DNA from: Paramecium sonneborni
Taxonomy: Eukaryota; Ciliophora; Oligohymenophorea; Peniculida; Parameciidae
Direction of reading: 5' to 3'
DNA length: 64,000 nt
NCBI GenBank assembly: GCA_905182985.1
Contig: CAJJDN010000097.1
Span: 1 to 64,000 of the forward strand
This document shows positions 1-14,128 of this stretch, one piece after another (the stretch's first letter is position 1; each line of letters opens with the position of its first letter). Both the position numbers and the translations under genes were made by a program. Under the pieces are notes generated by a model that saw nothing but the letters and a program-made list of their open reading frames with translations, was not told the DNA's origin and ran no database searches.

Positions 1-3000
1 TTGTTCAATTATGGCTTTTTATTTATTCAATCTGTCACTTAAAGATTCAATCTCTTTATTTTTCTTGTTTATTAAACTCATTGCTCTGAACAATTTTCCA
101 AACAATGTGTTTTTCTGCTTCTTCAGTTGTTCAACTTCTAATTCTGGAATTTATTAACCCTACTAATTTGCTTGATTTTCAACTTCTTACACATCTCCTT
201 TTTCTTCAGAAATGGAAGCATTTTCTTAATTACTTAATTGATCTAGAATTGCCTTCTGTTTATGTAATCTTTCCTTCAATTCCTCAATTTCTTTATTCTT
301 TTTATTAAATTAGCACATCACTCTGAATAATTTGCCTAACAATTTATTATTCTGACTTGTGAGCTTTTTTTATCCTTCTTCATTATCTTGTAATGCTTCT
401 TCATCCACATTTTGAGGTTTTTCATTTACTTCCAAATTTTTTGCTTCTTCTTCTTCATTTATGATTATCTGCTCTCTCAATTCATCATTTATGGCTTTCT
501 GTTTTGCTAACTTTTGATTAAGTTACTCAACCTAACTATCCTTACTCTTGATACAATTTAAGGCTCTAAATAATTTGGCTAACCATCGATTATTTAAATT
601 CATTTGTTTTTTCAATTCTTATTGCAGCTTCTCATTTTTTTCTTATAATTCTTCCATTTCTTAATTATTCTGATCACTTTCTTGTTCTTGCTAATTTTTT
701 TGTGGAGATTAGCAGCTTGTTTCATCACTTAAATTTTGCTATAATAATTCATCATTTATTGCTTTCTATTTCAATAACCTTGATGATAACTATTCGATTT
801 CTTTATTCTTTCTTTCTAACTAAATCATTATTTTAAAAAGTTTTCCCATTTATTTGTTCTTTTACCTAATTAATCGTTAAATTTCTTCCTCCTTATTCAA
901 AAGTTCTTATTATTGTTATTATTATTATTATAAATTTTACTCTTGTGGAACATCTTGTTCTTGATTTTCCAAGATCACATTGTTTTGAAGTTATTGCTGC
1001 AACTTTTCTACCATATCCTTTTATTCAGCAACCATCTGTTTTGATTTACTCAACCTATTCTTGAGTTCTTCATTTTCTTGTTATTGTTAAGCTAACCTTA
1101 TTACGACTCTAAATTGTTGAGCCAGCAACTTGTGATTTTTGTCCTTTACTTTTTTTAATGTGTCATCATTCAGTGCATATTCTGAAATGATCTATTTCAA
1201 TTTTGCAATTCTTTAATCTTACTAATCAATAGTCTTCTCTTTTTGCTTCAATTAGAACATTAACCTGAATATTTTAGCCAGAGCCTTACTATCGGAATTT
1301 TTAATCTTATTGTTATCATCAGCATTTATCTATGAGTGATCAACCACCTCCTTCTCTTCGCAATTAGGTTATGGTAAGAGAGAATCAAGAGCTTAATTCC
1401 TTAATTCTTCATTTATTGCCTTTTGTTTGAGTAAGCGCTCTGATAAGGATTCAATCACTTTGTTCTTTTGACTTAGCTTGATCATTATCTTAAACATTTT
1501 GGAAGTCAGTTTAGTGTTTCTATTCTTTAATTGCTATTGATCGGCCTCTAATCGCTAAATCATTTCTGTAGGGATAGTTCTCTCTTCTTCCTCAGATTAT
1601 TTAATCTCAGAAACTACTTCTTATTCCTTTTGAGGAGCTTAATTCAGTAAACTCTCCACAATAGCCTTACTTTTAGATAATCGTTCTTTCAAATCCTCAT
1701 TTTCTTTCTGCTTCACATTCAAATCACTAATTGCTCTAAAGAGTCTGCCCAAAAGCTTATGAATCTTCTCTCTTTATTATTAAGCATTATCGTTTTGAGC
1801 TAACTCTTCGATTATTGCTTTTTGCTTCAGTAATCTCGAATTCAATTATTCAATTTCATTATTTTTTTTAGAAATCAAAAACATTGCTCTGAATAATTTG
1901 CTTAAAGATTTATCCTTAGAAGTTTTCAATTTATTGGCTTCTTCTGCATTCATCAGTTCTAAATTTCCATCATCTTCAATTTAATTGTTAGGAGCACTTC
2001 GAAGTTCAATTTATTCTGGTTCCATTTCGATTGCCAAGTTTTCTGAATTTGAAGATGTCAATTGTTCAATTATGGCTTTTTATTTATTCAATCTGTCACT
2101 TAAAGATTCAATCTCTTTATTTTTCTTGTTTATTAAACTCATTGCTCTGAACAATTTTCCAAACAATGTGTTTTTCTGCTTCTTCAGTTGTTCAACTTCT
2201 AATTCTGGAATTTATTAACCCTACTAATTTGCTTGATTTTCAACTTCTTACACATCTCCTTTTTCTTCAGAAATGGAAGCATTTTCTTAATTACTTAATT
2301 GATCTAGAATTGCCTTCTGTTTATGTAATCTTTCCTTCAATTCCTCAATTTCTTTATTCTTTTTATTAAATTAGCACATCACTCTGAATAATTTGCCTAA
2401 CAATTTATTATTCTGACTTGTGAGCTTTTTTTATCCTTCTTCATTATCTTGTAATGCTTCTTCATCCACATTTTGAGGTTTTTCATTTACTTCCAAATTT
2501 TTTGCTTCTTCTTCTTCATTTATGATTATCTGCTCTCTCAATTCATCATTTATGGCTTTCTGTTTTGCTAACTTTTGATTAAGTTACTCAACCTAACTAT
2601 CCTTACTCTTGATACAATTTAAGGCTCTAAATAATTTGGCTAACCATCGATTATTTAAATTCATTTGTTTTTTCAATTCTTATTGCAGCTTCTCATTTTT
2701 TTCTTATAATTCTTCCATTTCTTAATTATTCTGATCACTTTCTTGTTCTTGCTAATTTTTTTGTGGAGATTAGCAGCTTGTTTCATCACTTAAATTTTGC
2801 TATAATAATTCATCATTTATTGCTTTCTATTTCAATAACCTTGATGATAACTATTCGATTTCTTTATTCTTTCTTTCTAACTAAATCATTATTTTAAAAA
2901 GTTTTCCCATTTATTTGTTCTTTTACCTAATTAATCGTTAAATTTCTTCCTCCTTATTCAAAAGTTCTTATTATTGTTATTATTATTATTATAAATTTTA

Positions 3001-6000
3001 CTCTTGTGGAACATCTTGTTCTTGATTTTCCAAGATCACATTGTTTTGAAGTTATTGCTGCAACTTTTCTACCATATCCTTTTATTCAGCAACCATCTGT
3101 TTTGATTTACTCAACCTATTCTTGAGTTCTTCATTTTCTTGTTATTGTTAAGCTAACCTTATTACGACTCTAAATTGTTGAGCCAGCAACTTGTGATTTT
3201 TGTCCTTTACTTTTTTTAATGTGTCATCATTCAGTGCATATTCTGAAATGATCTATTTCAATTTTGCAATTCTTTAATCTTACTAATCAATAGTCTTCTC
3301 TTTTTGCTTCAATTAGAACATTAACCTGAATATTTTAGCCAGAGCCTTACTATCGGAATTTTTAATCTTATTGTTATCATCAGCATTTATCTATGAGTGA
3401 TCAACCACCTCCTTCTCTTCGCAATTAGGTTATGGTAAGAGAGAATCAAGAGCTTAATTCCTTAATTCTTCATTTATTGCCTTTTGTTTGAGTAAGCGCT
3501 CTGATAAGGATTCAATCACTTTGTTCTTTTGACTTAGCTTGATCATTATCTTAAACATTTTGGAAGTCAGTTTAGTGTTTCTATTCTTTAATTGCTATTG
3601 ATCGGCCTCTAATCGCTAAATCATTTCTGTAGGGATAGTTCTCTCTTCTTCCTCAGATTATTTAATCTCAGAAACTACTTCTTATTCCTTTTGAGGAGCT
3701 TAATTCAGTAAACTCTCCACAATAGCCTTACTTTTAGATAATCGTTCTTTCAAATCCTCATTTTCTTTCTGCTTCACATTCAAATCACTAATTGCTCTAA
3801 AGAGTCTGCCCAAAAGCTTATGAATCTTCTCTCTTTATTATTAAGCATTATCGTTTTGAGCTAACTCTTCGATTATTGCTTTTTGCTTCAGTAATCTCGA
3901 ATTCAATTATTCAATTTCATTATTTTTTTTAGAAATCAAAAACATTGCTCTGAATAATTTGCTTAAAGATTTATCCTTAGAAGTTTTCAATTTATTGGCT
4001 TCTTCTGCATTCATCAGTTCTAAATTTCCATCATCTTCAATTTAATTGTTAGGAGCACTTCGAAGTTCAATTTATTCTGGTTCCATTTCGATTGCCAAGT
4101 TTTCTGAATTTGAAGATGTCAATTGTTCAATTATGGCTTTTTATTTATTCAATCTGTCACTTAAAGATTCAATCTCTTTATTTTTCTTGTTTATTAAACT
4201 CATTGCTCTGAACAATTTTCCAAACAATGTGTTTTTCTGCTTCTTCAGTTGTTCAACTTCTAATTCTGGAATTTATTAACCCTACTAATTTGCTTGATTT
4301 TCAACTTCTTACACATCTCCTTTTTCTTCAGAAATGGAAGCATTTTCTTAATTACTTAATTGATCTAGAATTGCCTTCTGTTTATGTAATCTTTCCTTCA
4401 ATTCCTCAATTTCTTTATTCTTTTTATTAAATTAGCACATCACTCTGAATAATTTGCCTAACAATTTATTATTCTGACTTGTGAGCTTTTTTTATCCTTC
4501 TTCATTATCTTGTAATGCTTCTTCATCCACATTTTGAGGTTTTTCATTTACTTCCAAATTTTTTGCTTCTTCTTCTTCATTTATGATTATCTGCTCTCTC
4601 AATTCATCATTTATGGCTTTCTGTTTTGCTAACTTTTGATTAAGTTACTCAACCTAACTATCCTTACTCTTGATACAATTTAAGGCTCTAAATAATTTGG
4701 CTAACCATCGATTATTTAAATTCATTTGTTTTTTCAATTCTTATTGCAGCTTCTCATTTTTTTCTTATAATTCTTCCATTTCTTAATTATTCTGATCACT
4801 TTCTTGTTCTTGCTAATTTTTTTGTGGAGATTAGCAGCTTGTTTCATCACTTAAATTTTGCTATAATAATTCATCATTTATTGCTTTCTATTTCAATAAC
4901 CTTGATGATAACTATTCGATTTCTTTATTCTTTCTTTCTAACTAAATCATTATTTTAAAAAGTTTTCCCATTTATTTGTTCTTTTACCTAATTAATCGTT
5001 AAATTTCTTCCTCCTTATTCAAAAGTTCTTATTATTGTTATTATTATTATTATAAATTTTACTCTTGTGGAACATCTTGTTCTTGATTTTCCAAGATCAC
5101 ATTGTTTTGAAGTTATTGCTGCAACTTTTCTACCATATCCTTTTATTCAGCAACCATCTGTTTTGATTTACTCAACCTATTCTTGAGTTCTTCATTTTCT
5201 TGTTATTGTTAAGCTAACCTTATTACGACTCTAAATTGTTGAGCCAGCAACTTGTGATTTTTGTCCTTTACTTTTTTTAATGTGTCATCATTCAGTGCAT
5301 ATTCTGAAATGATCTATTTCAATTTTGCAATTCTTTAATCTTACTAATCAATAGTCTTCTCTTTTTGCTTCAATTAGAACATTAACCTGAATATTTTAGC
5401 CAGAGCCTTACTATCGGAATTTTTAATCTTATTGTTATCATCAGCATTTATCTATGAGTGATCAACCACCTCCTTCTCTTCGCAATTAGGTTATGGTAAG
5501 AGAGAATCAAGAGCTTAATTCCTTAATTCTTCATTTATTGCCTTTTGTTTGAGTAAGCGCTCTGATAAGGATTCAATCACTTTGTTCTTTTGACTTAGCT
5601 TGATCATTATCTTAAACATTTTGGAAGTCAGTTTAGTGTTTCTATTCTTTAATTGCTATTGATCGGCCTCTAATCGCTAAATCATTTCTGTAGGGATAGT
5701 TCTCTCTTCTTCCTCAGATTATTTAATCTCAGAAACTACTTCTTATTCCTTTTGAGGAGCTTAATTCAGTAAACTCTCCACAATAGCCTTACTTTTAGAT
5801 AATCGTTCTTTCAAATCCTCATTTTCTTTCTGCTTCACATTCAAATCACTAATTGCTCTAAAGAGTCTGCCCAAAAGCTTATGAATCTTCTCTCTTTATT
5901 ATTAAGCATTATCGTTTTGAGCTAACTCTTCGATTATTGCTTTTTGCTTCAGTAATCTCGAATTCAATTATTCAATTTCATTATTTTTTTTAGAAATCAA

Positions 6001-6732
6001 AAACATTGCTCTGAATAATTTGCTTAAAGATTTATCCTTAGAAGTTTTCAATTTATTGGCTTCTTCTGCATTCATCAGTTCTAAATTTCCATCATCTTCA
6101 ATTTAATTGTTAGGAGCACTTCGAAGTTCAATTTATTCTGGTTCCATTTCGATTGCCAAGTTTTCTGAATTTGAAGATGTCAATTGTTCAATTATGGCTT
6201 TTTATTTATTCAATCTGTCACTTAAAGATTCAATCTCTTTATTTTTCTTGTTTATTAAACTCATTGCTCTGAACAATTTTCCAAACAATGTGTTTTTCTG
6301 CTTCTTCAGTTGTTCAACTTCTAATTCTGGAATTTATTAACCCTACTAATTTGCTTGATTTTCAACTTCTTACACATCTCCTTTTTCTTCAGAAATGGAA
6401 GCATTTTCTTAATTACTTAATTGATCTAGAATTGCCTTCTGTTTATGTAATCTTTCCTTCAATTCCTCAATTTCTTTATTCTTTTTATTAAATTAGCACA
6501 TCACTCTGAATAATTTGCCTAACAATTTATTATTCTGACTTGTGAGCTTTTTTTATCCTTCTTCATTATCTTGTAATGCTTCTTCATCCACATTTTGAGG
6601 TTTTTCATTTACTTCCAAATTTTTTGCTTCTTCTTCTTCATTTATGATTATCTGCTCTCTCAATTCATCATTTATGGCTTTCTGTTTTGCTAACTTTTGA
6701 TTAAGTTACTCAACCTAACTATCCTTACTCTT
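1..6732 (-). repeat. in-frame 2061-bp higher-order tandem repeat
   Basis: Units run 1-2061, 2062-4122, 4123-6183 and a partial 6184-6732; the array continues past the left edge. The copies look identical in every stretch compared, and divergence begins abruptly at 6733. The unit length is exactly 687 codons, so copy number can change without breaking the frame. Each unit contains about nine older, diverged modules of some 155-275 bp. They are marked on the + strand by variants of gctctgaataatttgcc near 79, 317, 560, 823, 1098, 1256, 1490, 1730 and 1885 of the first unit. Confidence 0.95.
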
Positions 6733-9252
6733 AATTTGACTCATTGCTATAAACCATTTTATGAGATATTTTTATCTATATTTTAAATGTTGTTTAAAAT
6801 CTTCATCTATATTTTATTAATTATTTCCATTTTCGTTTTTTTATTATATATAACATATTGATTAATTTAATTATTCAGATTCCATATTATTTATTTATGC
6901 TTTCAACTTTATTATTCGATTATTTAATAAAAAGTTCTCTTTAATTTATTTTTCTTTTTCATAAATATTTCTAAAACATTTTACCATTAATTTTTTATTA
7001 AAATTTTTAAGTCTATTAACTTCACTTTTAATTTCATTTATTGATTTTTAATCATCGCTTTGATCTAAAATATTCGGTTCTTCATTTTTAACTGTTTCTA
7101 TGTTTCTTTCGCTTAATAATTATTCCATATTTTCCTATATTTCAACATTAATAGCTTTTTATTTTTCTAATCGTCTTTCGTTTTCATCGCTTATTTTTTT
7201 TTATTTTTTTAATTATGAAGTTAATGCAAAAAGCTTAGCTATAAGTTTTTATTTCGATCTTTTAACACTCTCAATTTCATCCTCATTGAATGTAGTTTAA
7301 TTATTATCTATTTTATTAGAGAAATCTTATTTAGTTTATTATTCTTCTGCTGATGAATCTTCTTTTTAATTAATTAAGGCCTCATTAATAGATTTTTGTT
7401 TTTCTAATCTTTTTATTAAGTTTTCTATTTTTTAATCCTTTAATTTTTATTTTATCATTAATCTAAATTATCTGCATACCATTTTTTAGTTAATAATTTT
7501 ATAGTTTTTAAACTCATCTAATTTTAAAGAATTTTAGTCCATCTATTCTAATTAATTTTTATTATGATTATCAAGATTTTTTTCCTCTTTTGCATTTTAA
7601 TCAATAGTTAACAACAAATCTGTTATAATAGCTTTTTATTTTTAAATTTATAATTCCTAATTTTAATTTTATTTTTCTAACTTGATTTTTCGATATGAGA
7701 TTAAGAAATTATTTGCTACTAATTTTTTTTGATTATTTTTTAAATGAATATTTTCAATGTTTTTTAAAGATGCAACCTCTTTTAAATTTCTCAAAAGATC
7801 AGTGTTTTCTTTATCTTTAACCTTATAATTTGTTAATTAGGTCTAAAGTTCAGAATTTTATTGATCTAATTTTCTATTTTAATTCTCTAAATCAGATATT
7901 TTTTTCTTCAAGTCTTCATTATCTAAAATTAATTAATTTTTCTATAGTTATATTGCATTAATTTGTTCCTACTATTTCTGAATCGTAAATATTTAATTAT
8001 CTGTTTCTGATTTTAACTAGTTATAATTTTAATTTAGGTTTTGGTACTGATTATCCAAGACATTAAGTTGATTTAACAAATCATTTTCTGATTATTAAGC
8101 GCTTTGCAAATTGAGTATCTCATCTTCAATGTTAAGACTTACTTAGAGTGGTTTTTCTGCTAATTATTCTATTAAATTTATGTTTTCATTCTTTAGATCA
8201 TTAATGACTTTTTCTAGATTACTGATTAATTATTTCTATTACTCAATCTAATTTGTTAAATCTTTCTTATCGTTCTCAAGTTCTTTTAAATTTTCCCTTT
8301 AAATTGTTATGCATGTTTGTAATTAATTTAAGGATTCGTCATCTTTTCTTTTTTATATCTCCATTTCTTCCCGCTCCTCAGATAAAGCTTAAAGTTTTGC
8401 TTTAATAACTAAGGAAAATATGAATAAAAATACTTGCATAATTATGATTTATATTATCTTTATCCATTCTGAGTTATTAATTATTCGTTTTTTCAATTTC
8501 GCATTATTATTATTATGATTCTATCATTTCTTGATATTCATTTATTTCATCTTATAATTCATTTATCTACTTCTTCATATTTTAAATTTCAATATGCCTA
8601 TGAATTAACAACAGTTCATACATTTATTCCTAACTTTAAGATATATCAATTTATTATATTGCTTTTTTATCAGAATTATCCAGCTTTTCCTATTAAAGTT
8701 TTCTTTATAGTTTTCTAACTTCGTTTACTAATACCCGATTTTAAAGTTCCAGTTTGTTGATTAGTTGTTCTTTCTAATCGATTTATTCGAAAGCCTATCT
8801 TAAATCAGAAGTGACCTAATGATTTTCATTTTTCAAGCCTGCAATTTCTTGTTGCATTTGATGTTCTTTTTCATTCCAAATTTATGGAGCTTATTTTTCT
8901 GTTAATTTGGCTCTTTCAGTTTATATTTGTCTTTCTAAATCACTTTTATTGCTATGGAAGGAAGTTCTTCCTAATGCACTTCCTTCCACTTTTTTCAAGC
9001 CATCTTCAAATTATTTTTTATATTTATCCCTCTCTGATTATAGTTTATCAACCTTTTCAGTTAGTTTTTGAACATATTCTTTATTCAATTTGGATTCCTT
9101 AAACGATCTTTCAAGGGTTTACTGATGCTCTATATCAAGAAGCGTTTTAACTTTTTAGAGTTATGTATCTATTTGCTATATATATAGACTATGTCTATTA
9201 CTTTTACTCCAATAGGAACAGATGATGAGTTAACTTATTGGATACTTTTCAT
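1..9252 (-). CDS. giant repetitive coiled-coil protein, 3' end outside window
   Basis: Reading leftward from ATG at 9250-9252 there is an open frame (TAA/TAG as Gln) running off the left edge, over 3000 residues. Two short introns are visible: 9176-9201 (26 nt, GTA...TAG) and 8409-8433 (25 nt). The N-terminal part is rich in Glu, Lys, Gln and Leu with heptad spacing, typical of coiled coils. From 6732 leftward the protein consists of identical 687-residue blocks built of modules of roughly 50-90 residues. Each module carries a conserved core of the form GKLFRAM, then KNKEIE, then RLxKQKAI. No enzymatic domain or membrane segment was seen. I do not recognise a named family; a large cytoskeletal or scaffold protein is the natural guess. 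The start was chosen because the 26-nt intron restores one long frame behind it. Confidence 0.8.
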
Positions 9253-9274
9253 TATGAAACAAAAATAAATAATA

Positions 9275-10140
9275 TAAAAATGGCAGAAATTAAAAACGAA
9301 AAACTATAAAATCTGCTATGTTTAACATATAAAAATTAAATTAGCTGTGAGAGCCACTTTATTATAACAACTGTTAATAAATCTGCAAACATCAATAATA
9401 GCAATCGGCTACTCCAACTGGTGTTTAGATTATATGTATTATTATAAGTTAAAAATATTCCCACCTGCTCATAATCCAGTCTAACAATATACTCAACACT
9501 ATTAGCTGTCAACAAAAATATAGTTCTTGGTGGTGATTAATACAATAATATAATAATATGGATAAATGTTTCATGAAAATAACAAAGGAGGAAGGATTTT
9601 ATGTTTTTAGAACAATATATTAGAAAAAGAGTGTGGTTGCTGCTCTATAAAAAGATCTTCTTTTTTCTGGAATTCAATATACAATTTATTAATTTTTTGT
9701 AGCTTATTCACAAAAGACTAAGATCAAAAATAAATTGAATCATAGAAATAAGTTTTGGTTCAAATGCAATTATTTTAGCCATTTTGATAGCAGACCCATT
9801 TGACTATCTAACAATAAGGGGTAAAATAAAATTATAATAAATAAACTAATTTGCTTCAACCTAGAAAAGACAATAATTAGAGGCTTTGAAGAGGTTATAT
9901 AAAATACATTTATTTACCTAAATCAATCAAAAATAGTTCTAAAGAATCTATTATGTAGATGGAATGAGCTGGATGAATGATATTATATACAAAAGGTTAG
10001 CTTTAAAATAGAAAAAAAGCACGTAATAATGAATGGACCATAAATGGATTCTAAATTTTTCATTATCAAATATGTTTTCTAAAGACAGATTTAGGGATTC
10101 AACTATTGCAATTAAAAAAAACATTTTGTTAAATCTCATT
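9275..10140 (+). pseudogene. decayed coding remnant, possibly WD-repeat
   Basis: Forward frames in this interval are open for 30-100 codons at a time and then broken by TGA or frame changes. One stretch starting at ATG 9281 runs about 95 codons. It includes a segment (VLGGDQYNNIIIW) that resembles the end of a WD repeat, and a second frame near 9590-9700 has LLFSGIQYTIYQ, again WD-like. No set of short introns that I tried joins these into one frame. A degraded WD-repeat gene is a guess; an expressed gene with introns I missed is possible. Between about 10140 and 10354 I see only AT-rich spacer. Confidence 0.3.
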
Positions 10141-10354
10141 TCTAATTAATTGTCGAAATGTAAATTTATAAATAATTACAAAGAATCTTAAATCAGTTAT
10201 TTAAGTAAATAAATAAATTTTAATCTAAATTATTTCATATATAGTTTTTCAGATTTTTTCCATTTAATTGATAGTAAATTTAATTAATAATTTATTCATT
10301 GTTAAAATATAAATTATTAATTATAAGCTTCGTAATTGATTTTTATATTTAAAT

Positions 10355-12989
10355 ATGAGTATATAATCTTTAAGTCCAAGAAGTTAAATTGAATAACATC
10401 TTTTTTCTCAAATAACTCCTAGAATAAATCATCCATCCTCGCAAAATTTAACTTTAGAACAATGTATGATGAATTAATTTAACATAGAACAATATTTAGA
10501 TAATTTTAAACCCTTTTAGAAACTTCCTGTTCTTTTAAAACAGGAATAGATTAAAAATGAATGTCATGAAAATATCAATGAAAATGTTTATTATTTAGAT
10601 GAAAATGAACTACCAAAATCACATATTGGTTCTGCTATTACCTAAAAAGTAGGAAGAAATATTTTTTAAATTATCAAAATAAATAATTTAGTTAAAAGGT
10701 TTAAAAATACATTGCTTTGCAGAAGCTATGTTCTTTCTTAAAGTTAGAAAGAAAAAATTAAGAGTAATCTTATTTTTTAAGAAAAATATTTATAAGACAA
10801 AAAATAAAATTCAAAGAATATTATTTCTTTTGTTATCGATCCGACTAATAAATATATAATTTTATGGGATATAATCATGTTTTTTGTTATTTTGAGCTTA
10901 ATTATACTAATACCTTTTTTTTGGAGCTTTGATCGATCATATCCTATACTTTAAATAGAGGAACTGACTTTATTTTTGACATTGTTATGCTTAGACATTA
11001 TTTTAAAGTTAAATATAGCCATAATCAAAAAAGGAAATGTAATAATTTTATTATAATTTCAAGATTATCAAAACAAGAAAATTTATTGTGAAAAAATATT
11101 TATAAACATCCTTTATTTTAGATATAATTTTCATTCTTTTAGTTTATTATACAATATAAATTGAAAGCATATTAATCTTTATATCATATTGTGCTTTTAG
11201 CTTAATTAAACTTTAAAAAATAATTGCTAAAATAGTTAAATTATTAAATTTATCAGCGATGCAAAGAGAAATTATAAGTCTGATTAATCTTGTAATAACA
11301 ATCAATCTTATCGCGCATTTTATGGCCTGTATATGGCATTATATTGGGATGACAACCATTGAAAATGAGAAAAATAGTTGGATTCTGTATAAAAATCTTC
11401 AAGATGATACAAAATAAGTTAGATATATATTTTCTTTCTATTGGGCTATTGTTACAATGATCACTGTAGGATATGGAGATATAACACCATAAAATCATAT
11501 TGAAGCTTTTAGCTGTATCTTTCTTATGTTATTGTCCTGCGCTGTTTTTACATTTTCTTTAAATTAAGTAGGAACTATTGTACAGAATATAAATAAACAA
11601 AAAAGGCAATTTCAGTAATAAATATTATTATTTTAGAGAAATGGTAAGAATTTTAACTTCTTATATGCAATAACACTCTATTCCAGATCAACTTTAAAGT
11701 CGAGCAAGAAGTTATTTAGAATATAGATGTATAAAAAGAAATTAGCAATCAAAATATCATGTAATAAACTTTGATTTTATTTTAGTTATAAAATATTCTT
11801 GAATAATTATCTTCATTTTTATAGTAAGAATTAATGCTGAATGTATTTAAAAACTTACTTTAAGATTGCAAGATTATATCTCATAATTTTAGCGAAGAAA
11901 CAATAAAGAAAATGTCAAACTCTCTTTAAACTGCATACTATTGCCCTGACGAACAGATATACTTTTAAAATTAGATCGATGATAATTATTTATACTTTTT
12001 GGATTATGGAAAAGTTGAGCTTTAAGAAAAAAAGTCATTATAAAAAGTAACGGAACTTTAGAAAGGTAAATATTTTGGAGAAGAATCTTTTTTTACTTAA
12101 TAACCTCGCAAATTTTCAGCTATTAGTAGAAGTTTTACAAAAGTATTTAGAATTTCTTAAAACACATTCTTGAATTTACTTAATAAGGAAGAACTTTAAG
12201 TTTATCATTAGCTAAGGCATTTAATTTAATTTAATTCTTCTGTTCTTGGTCAAAAATGTCAAATATGTTCTCAATGTGATCATTAAATAGATAATTGTTA
12301 ATTATTAAATTATAAACCAGACATTGAAAAATTAATTTTAAAGGATAATTTAAAAATATAATATAGAGAAAAAAAATAAAGATTAAATAAAAGATCTTGT
12401 AAAGCACTTTAAATTCAAAATGTATTTTATTCAAATATATAATGAGTAATTAATTTTAATGCAAAAAGTAATAGCACAAAGTTATGGATAGGAGGAGATC
12501 TTATATGATGATGAAGAAAATGGATCTTTAATCCCTCAAGATCTTGAGTTCAATACAAATTAAGATTCTCCAATTTCTAAAAGAAAAGAAAGTTTACCTA
12601 AATAAACTGATTCATCTCCTAGAGCAGACATAAAAAATTCTCATGATTCTAACAAACGAATAACATTTATAAAATCTGATGGATTTACAAGAAGTAAATA
12701 ATTTTAAACTCCTCAATAATAAAAATAAACAAGTGAAACTGATAACAAAACTCAATAATACCAAAATTCAGTTTATTGCAAACAATAAATGGTAGGATTT
12801 GAAAAAGCAATGGAATTTAAAAAGTTTTTTCCTTAATTTAATCTCCATGTTTTAATCTTAGAATATAACAAAAAGGTGAAAATCTTAAATAAAACTTAAA
12901 AAAGTATTTATTATTTATTTAATCATTCAATAAAGAAAAGTGGATCAGTAAAAAAAGCGAGGAGCTCTAAATATCTTCAATTACAATGA
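10355..12989 (+). CDS. cyclic-nucleotide-gated type K+ channel
   Basis: Voltage-gated-like potassium channel of the CNG/HCN/EAG superfamily, about 842 residues after removal of four introns (34, 22, 25 and 25 nt), in the plasma or ciliary membrane. The cytosolic N-terminus is followed by the family's S1 lead-in (DPTNKYIILWDIIM). Next come hydrophobic segments S1-S5, a pore with TVGYGD (codons near 11463-11480) and S6. A C-linker with IPDQLQSRARSYLEY leads to a cyclic-nucleotide-binding fold (residues roughly 510-620) containing GKYFGEESFF near 12065. After it comes a Cys/His cluster (CQICSQCDH) and a low-complexity tail. The TVGYGD filter indicates K+ selectivity. The last intron would end in GAG instead of TAG and the first begins GTG, so these two junctions are less certain. 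Confidence 0.88.
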
Positions 12990-13017
12990 TAATAATATAA
13001 TATTTAATAATTATAAT

Positions 13018-13612
13018 ATGGATTTTGAAACACAAATCATAATCTGTAAAAATAATGCGAAAAGTGTAGTAGACAAAAGATTGAGAGGATTTGTATAGGT
13101 TTGGGATCAAGTATATTGATTTTGAACATTAGATATTCGATGAAGACGAAGAGATAATAGATTTTGAGGCTGATCCACAACTTTTACAAAAAATAAATCA
13201 TTACTACTAATTTCATGAGTATGATAAAGTAAATATAATTATAAAGTAGACTTAAATTAGTTATGTTGAAAAAATTTAAGATTCAAAAATAGAGCATCTG
13301 ATGGATTAAAAATCACTTGAATATTTAAAATTTTTAGGATTTAAAAATGATGAATTATCAAAAGAGAGAGTTTAAGAATGGTTAACAGAAATAACTCCGT
13401 TATTGTGCGAATGTTATAGATTAAATTGCGTCGAAATTATTGAAATTTTAAAAATTAGTGTTGCAATATTTTTCTATATTGAAGGATTGACTGAAAAAGA
13501 GTTTTAATAATTTGCTTTAAAGTGGGGAGTTATGTATCCCCTGCCTCCTCAAATATAAAGGAAAATTGTTGAGGAAAATAAATTTGTTTTTGATAGATAG
13601 GGAAAGAAATGA
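13018..13612 (+). CDS. small orphan protein
   Basis: About 190 residues with one 22-nt GTA...TAG intron near 13108-13129, whose removal gives one open frame to TGA 13610-13612. The protein is acidic near the N-terminus and then mostly helical (Leu, Ile, Glu, Lys rich). It has no signal peptide, membrane segment or motif that I recognise. It starts only 29 bp after the channel's stop codon. The frame is convincing because codon use and Gln-by-TAA density match the neighbouring genes, but the function is unknown. Confidence 0.7.
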
Positions 13613-14124
13613 TTTATCATAATATTATTGAATATTGCTATAAAAAAATTAATACAGTTAATCTTCATCTAAAATTGCTTGATCATGGATCTGAAGAGCT
13701 TCATTTTCATGAAATGAATAAAAAAATTTTTAAAGAAATATAAACATATGATATATTTGAGATATATATTAGGTTTTCTCTTAACTACCTTTTAGTTTTT
13801 AAATGAAATATTTTCATGCAAGAGAAGTATTATTTTTTATTTAATCCTTCGAATGATAAGCTATACATTATTTTTTATTGTAATGTTGTGTTTATGAGAT
13901 TCAAAAAAATGGATCAGCTGAAAGATAGAAACCAAAAACAAATTTTAAGATTTAGAATTAGTAACGAAAATTTTTTATTTCTACAATTATATATATATGC
14001 TAAAAGACTTATTTAAAAAATAATTAACCATCATAAAGAATCATGTATAAATCATTTAGATGAAAATAGCTTAGTATCGAGGTAATATTTAAACATTAAT
14101 AACCAATATACGTCTTAGAGATGA
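13609..14124 (+). CDS. unresolved coding-like region, unknown
   Basis: Two open stretches lie here: about 60 codons from ATG 13609-13611 (which overlaps the preceding TGA) and a second of about 105 codons ending at TGA 14122-14124. The second includes a well-composed segment (FRISNENFLFLQLY). They are in different phases, and no canonical GTA...TAG intron joins them cleanly near 13780-13830. This could be one gene with an unusual intron or a decaying copy. No family was recognised. Confidence 0.35.
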
Positions 14125-14128
14125 GATA

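Noticed and set aside
105..6491. Repeated forward ORFs of 67 and 77 codons
   Set aside because: They are antisense shadows of the repeated coiled-coil gene and recur only because the unit recurs.
1..6732. CRISPR-like or satellite array
   Set aside because: The repeat unit is 2061 bp, coding and in frame; there are no spacers.
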